Source: Pseudodesulfovibrio aespoeensis Aspo-2
GTDB lineage: Bacteria; Desulfobacterota; Desulfovibrionia; Desulfovibrionales; Desulfovibrionaceae
Reading direction: 5' to 3'
Length of the DNA: 64,000 nt
Assembly: GCF_000176915.2 (NCBI RefSeq)
Contig: NC_014844.1
Coordinates: forward strand, 3,348,001 to 3,412,000
Every line of letters starts with the position of its first letter. The stretch's first letter is position 1. The notes beneath the pieces are model-generated. The model saw nothing but the letters and a program-made list of their open reading frames with translations, was not told the origin of the DNA and ran no database searches. Positions 43,686 through 52,928 of the stretch are shown piece after piece. Position numbers and translations under genes: made by a program.

Positions 43686-45653
43686 ATGACAAATATGACG
43701 GACAAGACCGTGGCCGTGGTCAAGGGATTGATCATGGACGGCGTGGCCAAGGCCAACTCCGGCCACCCCGGCGGGGCCATGTCCTCGGCAGACTACGCCA
43801 CCATCCTGTTCTCCGAGTTTCTCGACTTCAACCCGGACGACGCCTCATGGTTCAACCGCGACCGGTTCATCCTCTCCGCCGGGCACGAGTCCATGCTCCT
43901 TTACAGCCTGCTGCACTTGAACGGCTTCATCTCCATGGACGACATCAAGAACTTCCGCCAGCTCGGCTCCCTGACGCCCGGCCACCCCGAGGTCCATCTG
44001 ACTCCGGGCGTGGAGGCCACCACCGGGCCGCTGGGCCAGGGCTTTGCCATGTCCGTGGGCTTTGCCGCGGCAGAGGCGCACCTGCGCGCCCGTCTGGGCG
44101 AGGACGCCCTGAGCCATTACACCTATGTCCTGTCCTCTGACGGCGATCTGCAGGAGCCCATTGCGCTCGGCGCGGCCTCCCTGGCCGGGCTGTGGAAGCT
44201 GGGCAAACTCATCGCCTATTACGACTCCAACAAGATCCAGCTGGCAGGCCCCACCTGCAAGGCGGACTGCACCGACCACAAAAAGGTCTTCGAAGGGCTG
44301 TGCTGGCAGGTCATCGAGGTGGACGGCCACAACCACGACGAAATCCGCGCGGCCATCAGGGCGGGGCAGATGGAAACCGGCAAGCCCACCCTGATCATCG
44401 GCCACACGGTCATGGCCAAGGGCTGCGCCACCATGGAAGGCAGCCACAAGACCCACGGCGAGCCGCTCAAGGCAGACGAGATCGCGGCCACCAAGAAAAA
44501 GCTCGGCCTGCCCGCCACGGACTTCCACGTCCCGGCGGACGTGCTCGCCGCTTACTGCGCCCGCTTCGACGGCCTGCGCGCCAAGGCTGCCGCCTGGCAG
44601 ACCCGCGTGGACGCCAAGCTGGCCAAGGACGCCCCCTTTGCCGCCCTGTGGGCCCACGTCACCACGCCCCGGCCCGAGCTCGCCATCGACTGGCCCTCCT
44701 TCACCCCGGGCGAGAGCGTGGCCACCCGTCAGGCCTGGGGCAAGTGTCTCGACGCGGTCACCAACGCCCTGCCCACCCTGGTGGGCGGCAGCGCCGACCT
44801 CGACCCGTCCAACCAGACCATGAACTTCCGCACCCTGTGCGGCGACTTTGCCGTGGACGGCTACGCCGCCCGCAACCTCGCCTTTGGCGTGCGCGAATTC
44901 CCCATGGCCGCCATCATGAACGGCATGCAGCTGCACGGCGGGCTGCTCCCCTTCGGCGCCACCTTTCTGACCTTTTCCGACTACTGCCGCAACGCCATCC
45001 GCATGTCCGCCCTGCAAGACCTGCCGGTGCTCTACGTCTTCACCCACGATTCCTTCTGGGTGGGCGAGGACGGGCCGACCCACCAGCCCATCGAGCACGT
45101 CAGCTCGCTGCGGCTCATCCCCGACCTCATCGACCTGCGCCCGGCAGACGCCAACGAGACCGCGACCTGCCTGGACATCGCGCTCAAGCAGCCGCGCCAT
45201 CCCTCCTGCCTCTTCCTGACCCGCCAGGGGCTGCCGGTCCTTGACCCGGCAGAGTACCCGGCCATCATCGACGGCCCAAGGCGCGGCGCATACGTGCTCA
45301 AGGAGTGCGACGGCACCCCGGACCTGATCCTGATTGCGTCCGGGTCCGAGGTCTCCCTGGCCCTGGCCACGGCCAGGCTCTTCAAGCGCAAGGTGCGCGT
45401 GGTCAGCATGCCCTCGGCCAAACTGTTTGACGACCAGCCCGAATCGTATAAACATGCAGTATTGCCCCCCGCGGTCACGGCCCGCGCCGCCGCCGAAGCC
45501 GGACGCACGGGCCTGTGGTACAAATATGTGGGCCTTGACGGCGTGGTGCTCGGTCTGGACCACTTCGGAGCCTCGGCTCCGGGCAAGGTGCTGTCGGACC
45601 GATACGGCTTCACCCCAGAGAACTTTGCCCGCATGATCAGAGAGAAATACTAG
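43686..45653 (+). CDS. tkt: Transketolase
   Basis: A 655-residue thiamine-diphosphate enzyme of the non-oxidative pentose phosphate pathway. It has the N-terminal KANSGHPGGAMSSADYATIL and the cofactor/metal region EATTGPLGQGFAMSVGFA. SSDGDLQEPIALGAASLAGL and AYYDSNKIQLAG bind TPP-Mg, and HDSFWVGEDGPTHQPIEH carries catalytic His/Asp residues. The ATG at 43686 has AGGAAGGG upstream. It lies 23 bases after rpiB and 8 bases before glpX, a sugar-phosphate operon. Confidence 0.96.
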   Translation: MTNMTDKTVAVVKGLIMDGVAKANSGHPGGAMSSADYATILFSEFLDFNPDDASWFNRDRFILSAGHESMLLYSLLHLNGFISMDDIKNFRQLGSLTPGHPEVHLTPGVEATTGPLGQGFAMSVGFAAAEAHLRARLGEDALSHYTYVLSSDGDLQEPIALGAASLAGLWKLGKLIAYYDSNKIQLAGPTCKADCTDHKKVFEGLCWQVIEVDGHNHDEIRAAIRAGQMETGKPTLIIGHTVMAKGCATMEGSHKTHGEPLKADEIAATKKKLGLPATDFHVPADVLAAYCARFDGLRAKAAAWQTRVDAKLAKDAPFAALWAHVTTPRPELAIDWPSFTPGESVATRQAWGKCLDAVTNALPTLVGGSADLDPSNQTMNFRTLCGDFAVDGYAARNLAFGVREFPMAAIMNGMQLHGGLLPFGATFLTFSDYCRNAIRMSALQDLPVLYVFTHDSFWVGEDGPTHQPIEHVSSLRLIPDLIDLRPADANETATCLDIALKQPRHPSCLFLTRQGLPVLDPAEYPAIIDGPRRGAYVLKECDGTPDLILIASGSEVSLALATARLFKRKVRVVSMPSAKLFDDQPESYKHAVLPPAVTARAAAEAGRTGLWYKYVGLDGVVLGLDHFGASAPGKVLSDRYGFTPENFARMIREKY

Positions 45654-45661
45654 GAGTCACC

Positions 45662-46648
45662 ATGATGGAAGCCCCCCAGAAAAACCTTGCCCTGGACCTC
45701 GTCCGCGTGACCGAGGCCGCTGCCCTGGCCTGCGCCCGCTGGCTCGGCAAGGGCGACAAGATAGCCGCCGACCAAGCCGCCGTGGACGCCATGCGGCTGT
45801 GCTTCAACACCCTGGAGATCGATGGCCGGGTCATGATCGGCGAAGGAGCCAAGGACGACGCGCCAATGCTCTACAACGGCGAGAAGCTCGGCATCGGTCA
45901 GGGGGCGAAGGTGGACATCGCCGTTGACCCGCTTGAGGGCACCAACCTGCTCGCCTATGGCCGCCCCAACGCCATCTCGGTTGTGGGCGTGGCCCCGGCG
46001 GGCGCCATGTTCGATCCGGGTCCGAGCTACTACATGCAAAAGCTCGTGGTTCCGGCCCAAGCCAAGGATGTGGTGGATATCGAGGCCCCCACCGGCCACA
46101 ATCTCAAGCTCATCGCCCGCGCCCTGAACAAGGACGTGGACGACCTGGTGGTCTTTGTCCTGGACAAGCCGCGCCACAAGAAGCTCATCAGCGAGATCCG
46201 CGAGGCGGGCGCGCGCATCCAGCTGCACACCGACGGCGACATCACCGGCTCGCTCATGGCCATCGACCCGCGCTGCGAGGTGGATGTCATGATGGGCACC
46301 GGCGGCACCCCCGAGGGCGTGCTCTCGGCCATCGCCATCCGCATCATGGGCGGCGAGATGTTCGCCAAGCTTGACCCGCAGAAGCAGGACGAGAAAAACG
46401 CCCTGGCCGAATTCGGCATGGACGTGCGCCGCGTGCTCACGGTCAAGGATCTGGTCAAGAGCGACGACCTCTTCTTCGCGGCCACAGGCATCTCCGGCGG
46501 CACCTTCCTCAAGGGCGTGTCCTACCACGGCCACGGCGCCGAGACCTCGTCCCTGGTCATGCGCGGCAAGACCGGCACCATCCGCTACGTCGAGGCCCTG
46601 CACAACTGGGACTCCCTGATGCGCTTCAGCGCCGTGGACTACGACTAG
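45662..46648 (+). CDS. glpX: Class II fructose-1,6-bisphosphatase
   Basis: A 328-residue GlpX-type phosphatase that removes the 1-phosphate from fructose 1,6-bisphosphate in gluconeogenesis and may also act on sedoheptulose bisphosphate. It has DGRVMIGEGAKDDAPMLYNG, the metal motif VDPLEGTNLLAYG, the HTDGDITGSLMAID loop and GTGGTPEGVLSAIA. The ATG at 45662 has AGGAG upstream, and a second ATG follows immediately. It is the last gene of the rpiB-tkt-glpX group. Confidence 0.95.
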   Translation: MMEAPQKNLALDLVRVTEAAALACARWLGKGDKIAADQAAVDAMRLCFNTLEIDGRVMIGEGAKDDAPMLYNGEKLGIGQGAKVDIAVDPLEGTNLLAYGRPNAISVVGVAPAGAMFDPGPSYYMQKLVVPAQAKDVVDIEAPTGHNLKLIARALNKDVDDLVVFVLDKPRHKKLISEIREAGARIQLHTDGDITGSLMAIDPRCEVDVMMGTGGTPEGVLSAIAIRIMGGEMFAKLDPQKQDEKNALAEFGMDVRRVLTVKDLVKSDDLFFAATGISGGTFLKGVSYHGHGAETSSLVMRGKTGTIRYVEALHNWDSLMRFSAVDYD

Positions 46649-46716
46649 ACCTGAAGATGTCGGAAAAACGCGTCATGGCGCAAAGCGATACGCGGAAGCA
46701 AACACTCCGGCCAGAG

Positions 46717-46734
46717 AGCGGCACGCGTGCCGCT
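46717..46734. repeat. Perfect 18-bp palindrome after glpX
   Basis: AGCGGCACGCGTGCCGCT is fully self-complementary. It lies ~70 bases after the glpX stop and ~50 before the next gene. It has no T tract, so it may be a protein-binding site for the downstream operon and not a terminator. Confidence 0.45.
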
Positions 46735-46786
46735 TCGACAGCAGGAACCCGTGTAACGCACCATAATTATTACCGGCCACGAGGAT

Positions 46787-47038
46787 ATGATGAAATACTT
46801 TTGCACAAAAACGGCCCCAGGCCTGACGCTGGCATCGGTCACGCTTTTTACCCTCTTTCCTGAGGAAGCACTGGCTTACGTTGACCCCGGATTTCTGTCC
46901 TCGGTTTATCAGTTTGCCTATATTGCCATCTTCGGGGTCTTGGCGGGCCTGGTCTTTCGCCCATGGACATACCTCAAGCAAAAGTTCTTCAAAAAAGGCG
47001 ACAAAGGTTCATCCAAAAGCGAACAGGCCGAAGAATAG
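46787..47038 (+). CDS. Small YVDPG-type membrane protein
   Basis: An 83-residue protein. Residues ~10-30 resemble a signal segment ending ALA. Then comes AYVDPGFLSSVYQFAYIAIF, a motif seen in many small membrane proteins encoded beside surface-polysaccharide or sulfatase-like genes. One membrane helix (~40-58) is followed by a basic cytoplasmic tail (KQKFFKKGDKGSSKSEQ). The ATG at 46787 follows GAGGAT. The stop is two bases from the next start, so it opens the four-gene operon to 51091. The molecular role is unknown. Confidence 0.8.
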   Translation: MMKYFCTKTAPGLTLASVTLFTLFPEEALAYVDPGFLSSVYQFAYIAIFGVLAGLVFRPWTYLKQKFFKKGDKGSSKSEQAEE

Positions 47039-47040
47039 CG

Positions 47041-48441
47041 ATGGGTGCAGAGGTTCTATTGGCGGGCGAAGTGCATAGGCACCCCTCCTCTTATGTTGAT
47101 CCCCATGGCTTTGTCTTTTCGCATGAAGGGAATATCTACCGTGCGATCAAAGACGCGAGCGGCGATTTCTATGCCAAGCTCTTTTCCGATGGAACCATAG
47201 AGCGTTTCATGGACAACGGGCTGGTTGCAAGCAGCCTCTCCGAGGTTGTCCTGGAACTCCCGGATGTCGCCTTTATCATTCAGCACGAGAGGATTGAACC
47301 AGAAACATACTGCGTCGAATGGTGCCCTGCCATGCTGCTGGACGCTGCACGACTCACCGTATCCATGTTGAAGACGGCTTTTTCCGTCAACGCCACGCTT
47401 CAGGACGCCTACCCGTGGAACATACTTTTCAACGGAGCAACCCCTGTCTTCCTGGATCTGACCTCTATCGCTCCAAGAAAACCCGGACTTGTCTGGCCAG
47501 CCCTGGAGCAATTTCACGCTTTTTTCCTGCGCCCCCTGGCCCTAGCCACGCAAGGCAAGGGAAATGTGGCAAGGGACTTCTTGTATAACAACATTGGCGG
47601 TATCTCTTTCGAAAGTTTCTGGAACAATACCTCGACAGGCTACAAGGCGTCCCATCCGGGACAAGCGCTCGGATTTTTTATTTCGAGTCGAGTCAAGAAC
47701 CGCCAGTCTCTTCAGCGCAAGTTAAAGCACAGGGCACTTTCCGAAAGACCTATCCCAGAGGCGCTTTTCTCGCGCTTTTGCAGGGGGCTTGAAAAACGGC
47801 TCGACGCCTTCGACTTTTCAACAAAGGAAGACATCTGGTCCCAATATTACAGAGAAATCGACCCCCTCTTCGACACAGGAAAGAAACTCTCCCTCGTGGG
47901 CGAAGTCCTGGATCGCCTTGCCCCGGCAAGCGTGCTTGATGCCGGATGCAACACAGGAGCGTTTTCCGTGCTGGCTGCCCAAAAGGGAGCCAGGGTCATG
48001 TCCGTCGATTCGAGCGAGGCGAGCATCAACAAGCTTTACCATTACGCAAGGCAAAACAACCTTGAGATAACCCCTGTCGTCGCCGATCTACTCTGCCCAA
48101 CGCCTTCCTTCGGATTCATGGGGAGCCAATACCCTCCACTCTTCAAGCGCGCACAATCAGAAATGGTGTTTGCCCTCGCCCTGATGCACCATCTTCACAT
48201 CCCTGGGCGTCAGTCGTTTGAACGCATCAGCCGCATGTTTTCACAGTTATCCACCAAGCATCTTCTTTTCGAATTCGTGGATATGGACGATCAGAATAAC
48301 GATCTCATCGGTGCAGGGCGAGACATACGGTACTCGTTTGAGGATGTCATGTGCGCCCTGAAAAAGCATTTCCCCACGATCTCCGTGATGGACTCGGACA
48401 GGCCAACCAGGAAGCTGCTTTTATGCACAAAAAATGGTTAG
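47041..48441 (+). CDS. Kinase-like/SAM methyltransferase fusion protein
   Basis: A 466-residue two-domain protein. The N-terminal half resembles lipid or sugar kinases of the APH fold: FYAKLFSDGTI may be the Lys-bearing strand, QDAYPWNILF (121-130) mimics the H/Q-D-x4-N catalytic loop, and VFLDLTSI (137-143) takes the DFD/DLS metal site. The C-terminal half is a class I methyltransferase with SVLDAGCNTGAFSVLAA (~297-313), VMSVDSSEASINKLY and MVFALALMHHLHIPG. NoeA-type nodulation methyltransferases share this layout. The substrate is unknown but may be a surface glycan or lipid, given the next genes. Start at 47041. It overlaps the sulfatase gene by 19 bases. Confidence 0.75.
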   Translation: MGAEVLLAGEVHRHPSSYVDPHGFVFSHEGNIYRAIKDASGDFYAKLFSDGTIERFMDNGLVASSLSEVVLELPDVAFIIQHERIEPETYCVEWCPAMLLDAARLTVSMLKTAFSVNATLQDAYPWNILFNGATPVFLDLTSIAPRKPGLVWPALEQFHAFFLRPLALATQGKGNVARDFLYNNIGGISFESFWNNTSTGYKASHPGQALGFFISSRVKNRQSLQRKLKHRALSERPIPEALFSRFCRGLEKRLDAFDFSTKEDIWSQYYREIDPLFDTGKKLSLVGEVLDRLAPASVLDAGCNTGAFSVLAAQKGARVMSVDSSEASINKLYHYARQNNLEITPVVADLLCPTPSFGFMGSQYPPLFKRAQSEMVFALALMHHLHIPGRQSFERISRMFSQLSTKHLLFEFVDMDDQNNDLIGAGRDIRYSFEDVMCALKKHFPTISVMDSDRPTRKLLLCTKNG

Positions 48442-50327
48442 CAGTCGTCTCGCTTCTCTTCTCAATCTCCCTGGCCCTTTCCTTTTCTTTTTTTGCTCTC
48501 TCCGGAGATATTCTCTTCTTCATGAGCGACGCCCGCAGTATAACGACCATCATACTCACCCTGACCCCAGTCTTTCTGGTTGTCCTGGCAGCAGTGGGGT
48601 TGGCACTGCGTATTGTCGTCAAAAGCACTGAGGGAACCATATCCGCACTGCAAACACTGCTGGCGGCCCTGCTGGCAGCAACGCCGATTTTTCTCGGTCT
48701 AGCCCTCATCGATTCAGCCTTCCTGCTCACCGTCAGAGGCAAATACCTCCTCTTCAAGTTCACTTCATTCGCATACCCGGAATTCCTCTGGGTCATCTTC
48801 TGGCCGCTTCTCCTTGCCTTTTTCTGGATGTGCATCACCAGATCAAGGACAAGGGACGATATATTGAAACGGACCCAAACAGCCGCCAACTGGGTCATGC
48901 CCTTCACTCTGGCCCTGGCGGCCTTGGCCCTTGCCATGCCGCCAACTGGTCATAGCGGGCAACCGAAGCGCCTCGTACTCATCATCCTCGACGGGTGGCC
49001 GACCTCCCTATCCCCCACTTTCGCCACTGGAGCCCCATCACTTCCCAGCAGTCTGCCAAAGGCACGGGTATTCACCAATGTCCGGTCGAACGCGGTCTGG
49101 ACCAATGGGTACTTCGGCATCCTCTACAGAGGAAAGCAATCGGACACTTTTTCCTACCTTGATCCGTACAAAATGGTAATTGAAGACGCCATGGACGCCG
49201 ATCCCAATCTCATCAATGAACTCCAAAAGCGTGACGTCGCGGTTCGTGGCATCTTCTACCACCGCAACGGAATGCCGGAGAATTCTTCGGGGAGGGTCAC
49301 CGCATACTCGGGCTTCCGCAGCCTGTTCGCACTCCCGCACCACTCAGGACTTCTGGACAAGCTCGGCCTCGACTACTTCATTGTCACCCGCGGCCCGACC
49401 CTGGAGGCCAATCTTGGCAACGACATCCGGCCATGGCTCATATCGCGCACCGTTCCAGGGCTTGCCCCCCGAAAAGTTAGAGGAAGTGTGTTCAACAGCC
49501 TGCTCATTCCAGAGATGGAAAAACTCGCGCGCAAGTCGGCAAGAAGCGCGCTTATCTTCCACTATTCGTGGGCAACAGGAAGTGCAGACCTGCCCGTAGC
49601 ATGGGACTCTGACGAGCTGGAGGTGAAAGGCTCCATTGGCCGGGCGCGGAATAACGGATACCGCTATCCCCCGGAAGACGAGACTCTTGTAACCTCGATT
49701 CGCGAACACTCCCGACAAGTTGCTGCCTCGCTTGAGGACAATCTCGCTCGCTTTCTGGATGAGGCGCGGGAAAAGGGTCTCCTTGACGACACCCTTGTCC
49801 TGATCACGGCAGATCACGGCACCAGCTATGCGGACGGGCGGCTCTGGTACGGGTATCATCCCCAGGAAACCGTAGCCAAAACCCCTGTGCTGTTCTTTGG
49901 GGATGTGATGCCAGGAATTGACGACAGGCCAGCCGAGACGATTGATGTGACCCAAACCATCCTGAACTACTTCGCTCCCGGAGCCACTATCAACCCCCTG
50001 GCATCAGACCTCCTTGCCGCGCCTGTGAAGCAAACCACATTCACCTTCACGCAACCCTCGGACATCGCCAGGGAGTGGTTTGTCACCGTCTACCGCAATC
50101 AGACAAAAACCACTTGCAACATTCACCCCAAAGGTGATGGCAAATGCGTTGAATTCGAACTGGACAACTACAGGGAAACACCCACAAAAGAACGACTGGG
50201 CCCTGACGACTTCCTTAAAGAGGAGCTCGCACTGTGTTTTGGTGAATTCGGCATCAACCGACTCGGAAAGGACAAGGTGCATGCCGCTTTTCGGGATCTG
50301 CTCGGTCAAGGTTCCGGCAGCCGATGA
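48423..50327 (+). CDS. Membrane-anchored sulfatase/alkaline-phosphatase-fold protein
   Basis: A 634-residue protein. About five N-terminal membrane helices (~7-172) precede an extracytoplasmic alkaline-phosphatase-superfamily domain. The metal-binding start is RLVLIILDGWPTSLSP (Asp ~190), and the second metal site is VLITADHGTSYADG (~470). The position of the nucleophile looks like a Thr/Ser in the TNGYFG region, not the Cys of true sulfatases. A phosphoethanolamine- or glycerol-phosphate-transfer type activity is therefore as likely as sulfate hydrolysis. It overlaps both neighbours. The start at 48423 is preceded by AGGAAG and begins the first membrane helix. Confidence 0.75.
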   Translation: MHKKWLAVVSLLFSISLALSFSFFALSGDILFFMSDARSITTIILTLTPVFLVVLAAVGLALRIVVKSTEGTISALQTLLAALLAATPIFLGLALIDSAFLLTVRGKYLLFKFTSFAYPEFLWVIFWPLLLAFFWMCITRSRTRDDILKRTQTAANWVMPFTLALAALALAMPPTGHSGQPKRLVLIILDGWPTSLSPTFATGAPSLPSSLPKARVFTNVRSNAVWTNGYFGILYRGKQSDTFSYLDPYKMVIEDAMDADPNLINELQKRDVAVRGIFYHRNGMPENSSGRVTAYSGFRSLFALPHHSGLLDKLGLDYFIVTRGPTLEANLGNDIRPWLISRTVPGLAPRKVRGSVFNSLLIPEMEKLARKSARSALIFHYSWATGSADLPVAWDSDELEVKGSIGRARNNGYRYPPEDETLVTSIREHSRQVAASLEDNLARFLDEAREKGLLDDTLVLITADHGTSYADGRLWYGYHPQETVAKTPVLFFGDVMPGIDDRPAETIDVTQTILNYFAPGATINPLASDLLAAPVKQTTFTFTQPSDIAREWFVTVYRNQTKTTCNIHPKGDGKCVEFELDNYRETPTKERLGPDDFLKEELALCFGEFGINRLGKDKVHAAFRDLLGQGSGSR

Positions 50328-51091
50328 CAAAACGCTTGTTCGGAGTTCTTTTCCTCTGCGGGGCATTGCTTTTCGCCACCAACCTTTTCGGGTCATTCCA
50401 TGGTCTGCGCTCCGAAGCCCTGAAAACACCCATCTCCCTGGAGACCTTTCACCAGGAAATGCAGCGCAGGACAAACGAATCAGATACTGAGTATGCCAAA
50501 CGCATGACGAGCCTTGTCCACCTCGGCATCCTTCATTCATGGGACTTGCCCAAGGCCGAAGCTTATCACGTCTCTCTTCCAATCTGGGAAAACTGGATCA
50601 TTTACGCCCTCAAACATTTCATCCCTTCGTTCGAGCAATGGGAGTTTGTCGATGCCGACAAGGCCATTGAACGCGGGGTTGGACTGTGCTCACAACAATC
50701 GATCATCCTGAGCGAACTGCTCCACAAGAACGGCCTGGATGCAAACATTCTCGTCATGGACGGGCATGTCATGGTGGCGCTTACGCAGGGGCGGCACATG
50801 ATCCTGGACCCGGATTACGGCGTTGTCATCGAAGGAACTCTGGATGACGCTCGAAACAACCTCGACTTGGTAAGGAGCAAATACCCTTCGAATGCTGTTG
50901 AAGGGATTGTGTCGATATACGCCAAACCGCATGTCGCCATGGTGTCCGGGGTCGAACAATACCACCCTCGCCGATTCTGGTTGGAGCCACTCCTGTATGC
51001 CATGAAATGGTTGCTGCCCCTTCTTCTCATGGTTCCTCGTGTATTGTTGCGCGACCAACGGGTCATCCGCGGCCAGGGCGGCATCTCCTGA
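50324..51091 (+). CDS. Transglutaminase-like membrane protein
   Basis: A 255-residue protein with an N-terminal membrane segment (LFGVLFLCGALLFATNLFG) and a second one near the C-terminus (LLYAMKWLLPLLLMVPRVLL). Between them is a transglutaminase/cysteine-protease fold with a plausible Cys-His-Asp triad: GVGLCSQQSIILSELL (Cys122), MDGHVMVAL (His147/148) and ILDPDYG (Asp162). Such domains can act as peptidases or acyl transferases in the envelope. It overlaps the sulfatase-fold gene by four bases (ATGA) and closes the operon. Confidence 0.75.
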   Translation: MTKRLFGVLFLCGALLFATNLFGSFHGLRSEALKTPISLETFHQEMQRRTNESDTEYAKRMTSLVHLGILHSWDLPKAEAYHVSLPIWENWIIYALKHFIPSFEQWEFVDADKAIERGVGLCSQQSIILSELLHKNGLDANILVMDGHVMVALTQGRHMILDPDYGVVIEGTLDDARNNLDLVRSKYPSNAVEGIVSIYAKPHVAMVSGVEQYHPRRFWLEPLLYAMKWLLPLLLMVPRVLLRDQRVIRGQGGIS

Positions 51092-51174
51092 TCCCTGCCT
51101 GCAGACTTCCGGGCGAATAGGTATGTCGGTCTATCCTTATTCTGTCGCATCCCTTGGGTTACCACTACTTCCCT

Positions 51175-51202
51175 TTGAATCCGCCCCAATCTTTGCTATG
51201 CA
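51175..51202 (+). promoter_or_regulatory. Candidate promoter of the PilZ gene
   Basis: A -35 TTGAAT (51175..51180) and a -10 TATGCA (51197..51202) are 16 bases apart, ~20 bases before the PilZ ATG. The short leader still contains the GGAGG ribosome-binding site. Confidence 0.4.
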
Positions 51203-51223
51203 TGCAGCATGGAGGAGCAAGCC

Positions 51224-51580
51224 ATGTCACGAGACAAGCGTCGGAACACACGGGTGGATGCAGGATTCGAGGCCTATGTGACCGTGGGCGAAGTGGTCAT
51301 GCCGGTCAGGACCAGGAACATCAGCCTCAAGGGCGCGCTCCTGGCCGGGTGCGGCGACTGCGACGAGGGCACCCAGTGCGAGCTGCACCTGCCCCTGTCC
51401 GCGGGCGTGCGCATCGTGGTGAACGGTGTCATCAGGCGGTGCAAGGGCGACGAGGCGGCCATGGCCTTCACCGAGATGGACGACCTGAGTTTCACCTTCC
51501 TGCACCGCCTCGTGCAGCTCAATGCCCCGGACCCGGAGAGCATCGACGACGAACTGCTCGACGTGTTTGAAAACTTTTGA
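51224..51580 (+). CDS. PilZ-domain protein
   Basis: A 118-residue single-domain PilZ protein, the class that binds cyclic di-GMP and passes the signal to a partner. The N-terminal arginines (RRNTRV) and the strand with NISLKGALLAG correspond to the RxxxR and (D/N)xSxxG ligand motifs, and the N in place of D is common. The ATG at 51224 has GGAGG at good spacing. An earlier in-frame ATG at 51209 lies before that element. It is a lone gene with its own promoter-like sequence. An HD-GYP regulator at 60075 may be part of the same signalling network. Confidence 0.85.
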   Translation: MSRDKRRNTRVDAGFEAYVTVGEVVMPVRTRNISLKGALLAGCGDCDEGTQCELHLPLSAGVRIVVNGVIRRCKGDEAAMAFTEMDDLSFTFLHRLVQLNAPDPESIDDELLDVFENF

Positions 51581-51646
51581 CCGGCCCTGAGGGCATGGTC
51601 CTGTTTCGTTTCTTGCGCGCCGGGGCCGCAGAGCGTATGACAGGGC

Positions 51647-52924
51647 ATGAATCAGCATACACCCAAACCGCTCCCCCCGGCCAGACGCATCGCCCTTGAG
51701 GCGCTCTCGCACTGCCTCTTCTCCGGACACGACATCCAGGCCACCCTTGATACGGCCCTGTCCGCCAAACCGACCGATCCGCGCGACACTGGGCTGGCCA
51801 CCGAGATCGCCTACGGATATCTGCGCCACAAGGGGCGGGTGGAATACGTCCTGTCGCGCTTTCTCCAGGACCCCGGCAAACTGCCGCCCAAGATGCGGCT
51901 GGCCATGGGCGTGGCCGCCTACGAGATGATCTTTCTCGACAAGGTTCCGGCCTACGCCAGCGTGGACTGGGCCGTGGAGTTCTCCAAGACCAAGCCTGGG
52001 ACGCGCCTCTCCGGCCTGTTCAACGCGGTCCTGCGCCGCGTGGCCGAGCTGGGCGAGACAGCCCACGATCCCGATTTCTACCGCAAGGACGCCTCTGGCC
52101 CGGAGTTCCTGACCCGCTGGTATTCCTGCCCCCAGTGGCTGGCCGACATGTGGCGGCACGCCTACGGCGAAGCCGACACCCTGGCCTATCTCAAGGCCCA
52201 GCTCAACCCGCCCGCCCTGGGCATCAACCTCTTCGGCCATCCCGAGGCGGACGAATTGTACGCCGATCTGGCCGCCCTGCCCGAAGTCCTGGACATCGAG
52301 GGCATGAGCTTTGCCCTGCCGCCCGGCACTTCCTTCGAGGATGAGCCGCGTCCGCCCCTGGCCCGGCAATCCTTTGCCGCCCGGCAGGTCATCGAGCGGC
52401 TCTCCCCCGCAGCCTGGCCAGAGCCGGTCTGGGACGCCTGTGCCGGGCGCGGCGGCAAGACCCGCATCCTGCGCGAAAAGAACATCGACACCTTTGCCTC
52501 GGACATCCACCGGGGACGGCTGGCCGCCTTGAGCCGCGAGCTGCCCGAAGTGACCACCTTCGAGGCCGACGCGGCCACGGCCACGCCGCCGCGCCAGCCC
52601 GGCACCGTGCTCCTGGACCTGCCCTGCTCCGGCCTTGGCGTGCTCTCGCGCAGGCCGGACACCAAGTGGAAGCGCACCGCGCGCGACCTCGACGACCTGG
52701 TCAGGCTCCAGACCGAGATCCTGGACAACGCCGCCATCCAGGCCCGCCCCGGCGGCACCCTGGCCGTGGTCACCTGCACCCTCAACCCGGACGAGAACCA
52801 GGGACTTGTGCGCACCTTCCTGGCCGCGCACCCCGGCGCGGCCCTCCAAACCGAATGGACCACCCCGCCCGATTCCCCGCTCAACGAATTCTTCTACGGC
52901 GCCCTGATCACCCTCGCCCCATAG
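51647..52924 (+). CDS. rsmB: RsmB-family rRNA (cytosine-5) methyltransferase
   Basis: A 425-residue enzyme of the RsmB/Nop family that methylates a cytosine in 16S rRNA. The N-terminal NusB-like helical domain (~10-140) has ARRIALEALSHCLFSGHDI and YGYLRHKGRVEYVL. The SAM-binding region is VWDACAGRGGKTRIL, the motif IV Cys is in LLDLPCSGLGVLSR, and the second Cys is in VVTCTLNPDEN. A full-length enzyme of normal domain order. Its exact target base cannot be fixed by eye, so the name is by family. Confidence 0.9.
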   Translation: MNQHTPKPLPPARRIALEALSHCLFSGHDIQATLDTALSAKPTDPRDTGLATEIAYGYLRHKGRVEYVLSRFLQDPGKLPPKMRLAMGVAAYEMIFLDKVPAYASVDWAVEFSKTKPGTRLSGLFNAVLRRVAELGETAHDPDFYRKDASGPEFLTRWYSCPQWLADMWRHAYGEADTLAYLKAQLNPPALGINLFGHPEADELYADLAALPEVLDIEGMSFALPPGTSFEDEPRPPLARQSFAARQVIERLSPAAWPEPVWDACAGRGGKTRILREKNIDTFASDIHRGRLAALSRELPEVTTFEADAATATPPRQPGTVLLDLPCSGLGVLSRRPDTKWKRTARDLDDLVRLQTEILDNAAIQARPGGTLAVVTCTLNPDENQGLVRTFLAAHPGAALQTEWTTPPDSPLNEFFYGALITLAP

Positions 52925-52928
52925 CTGT

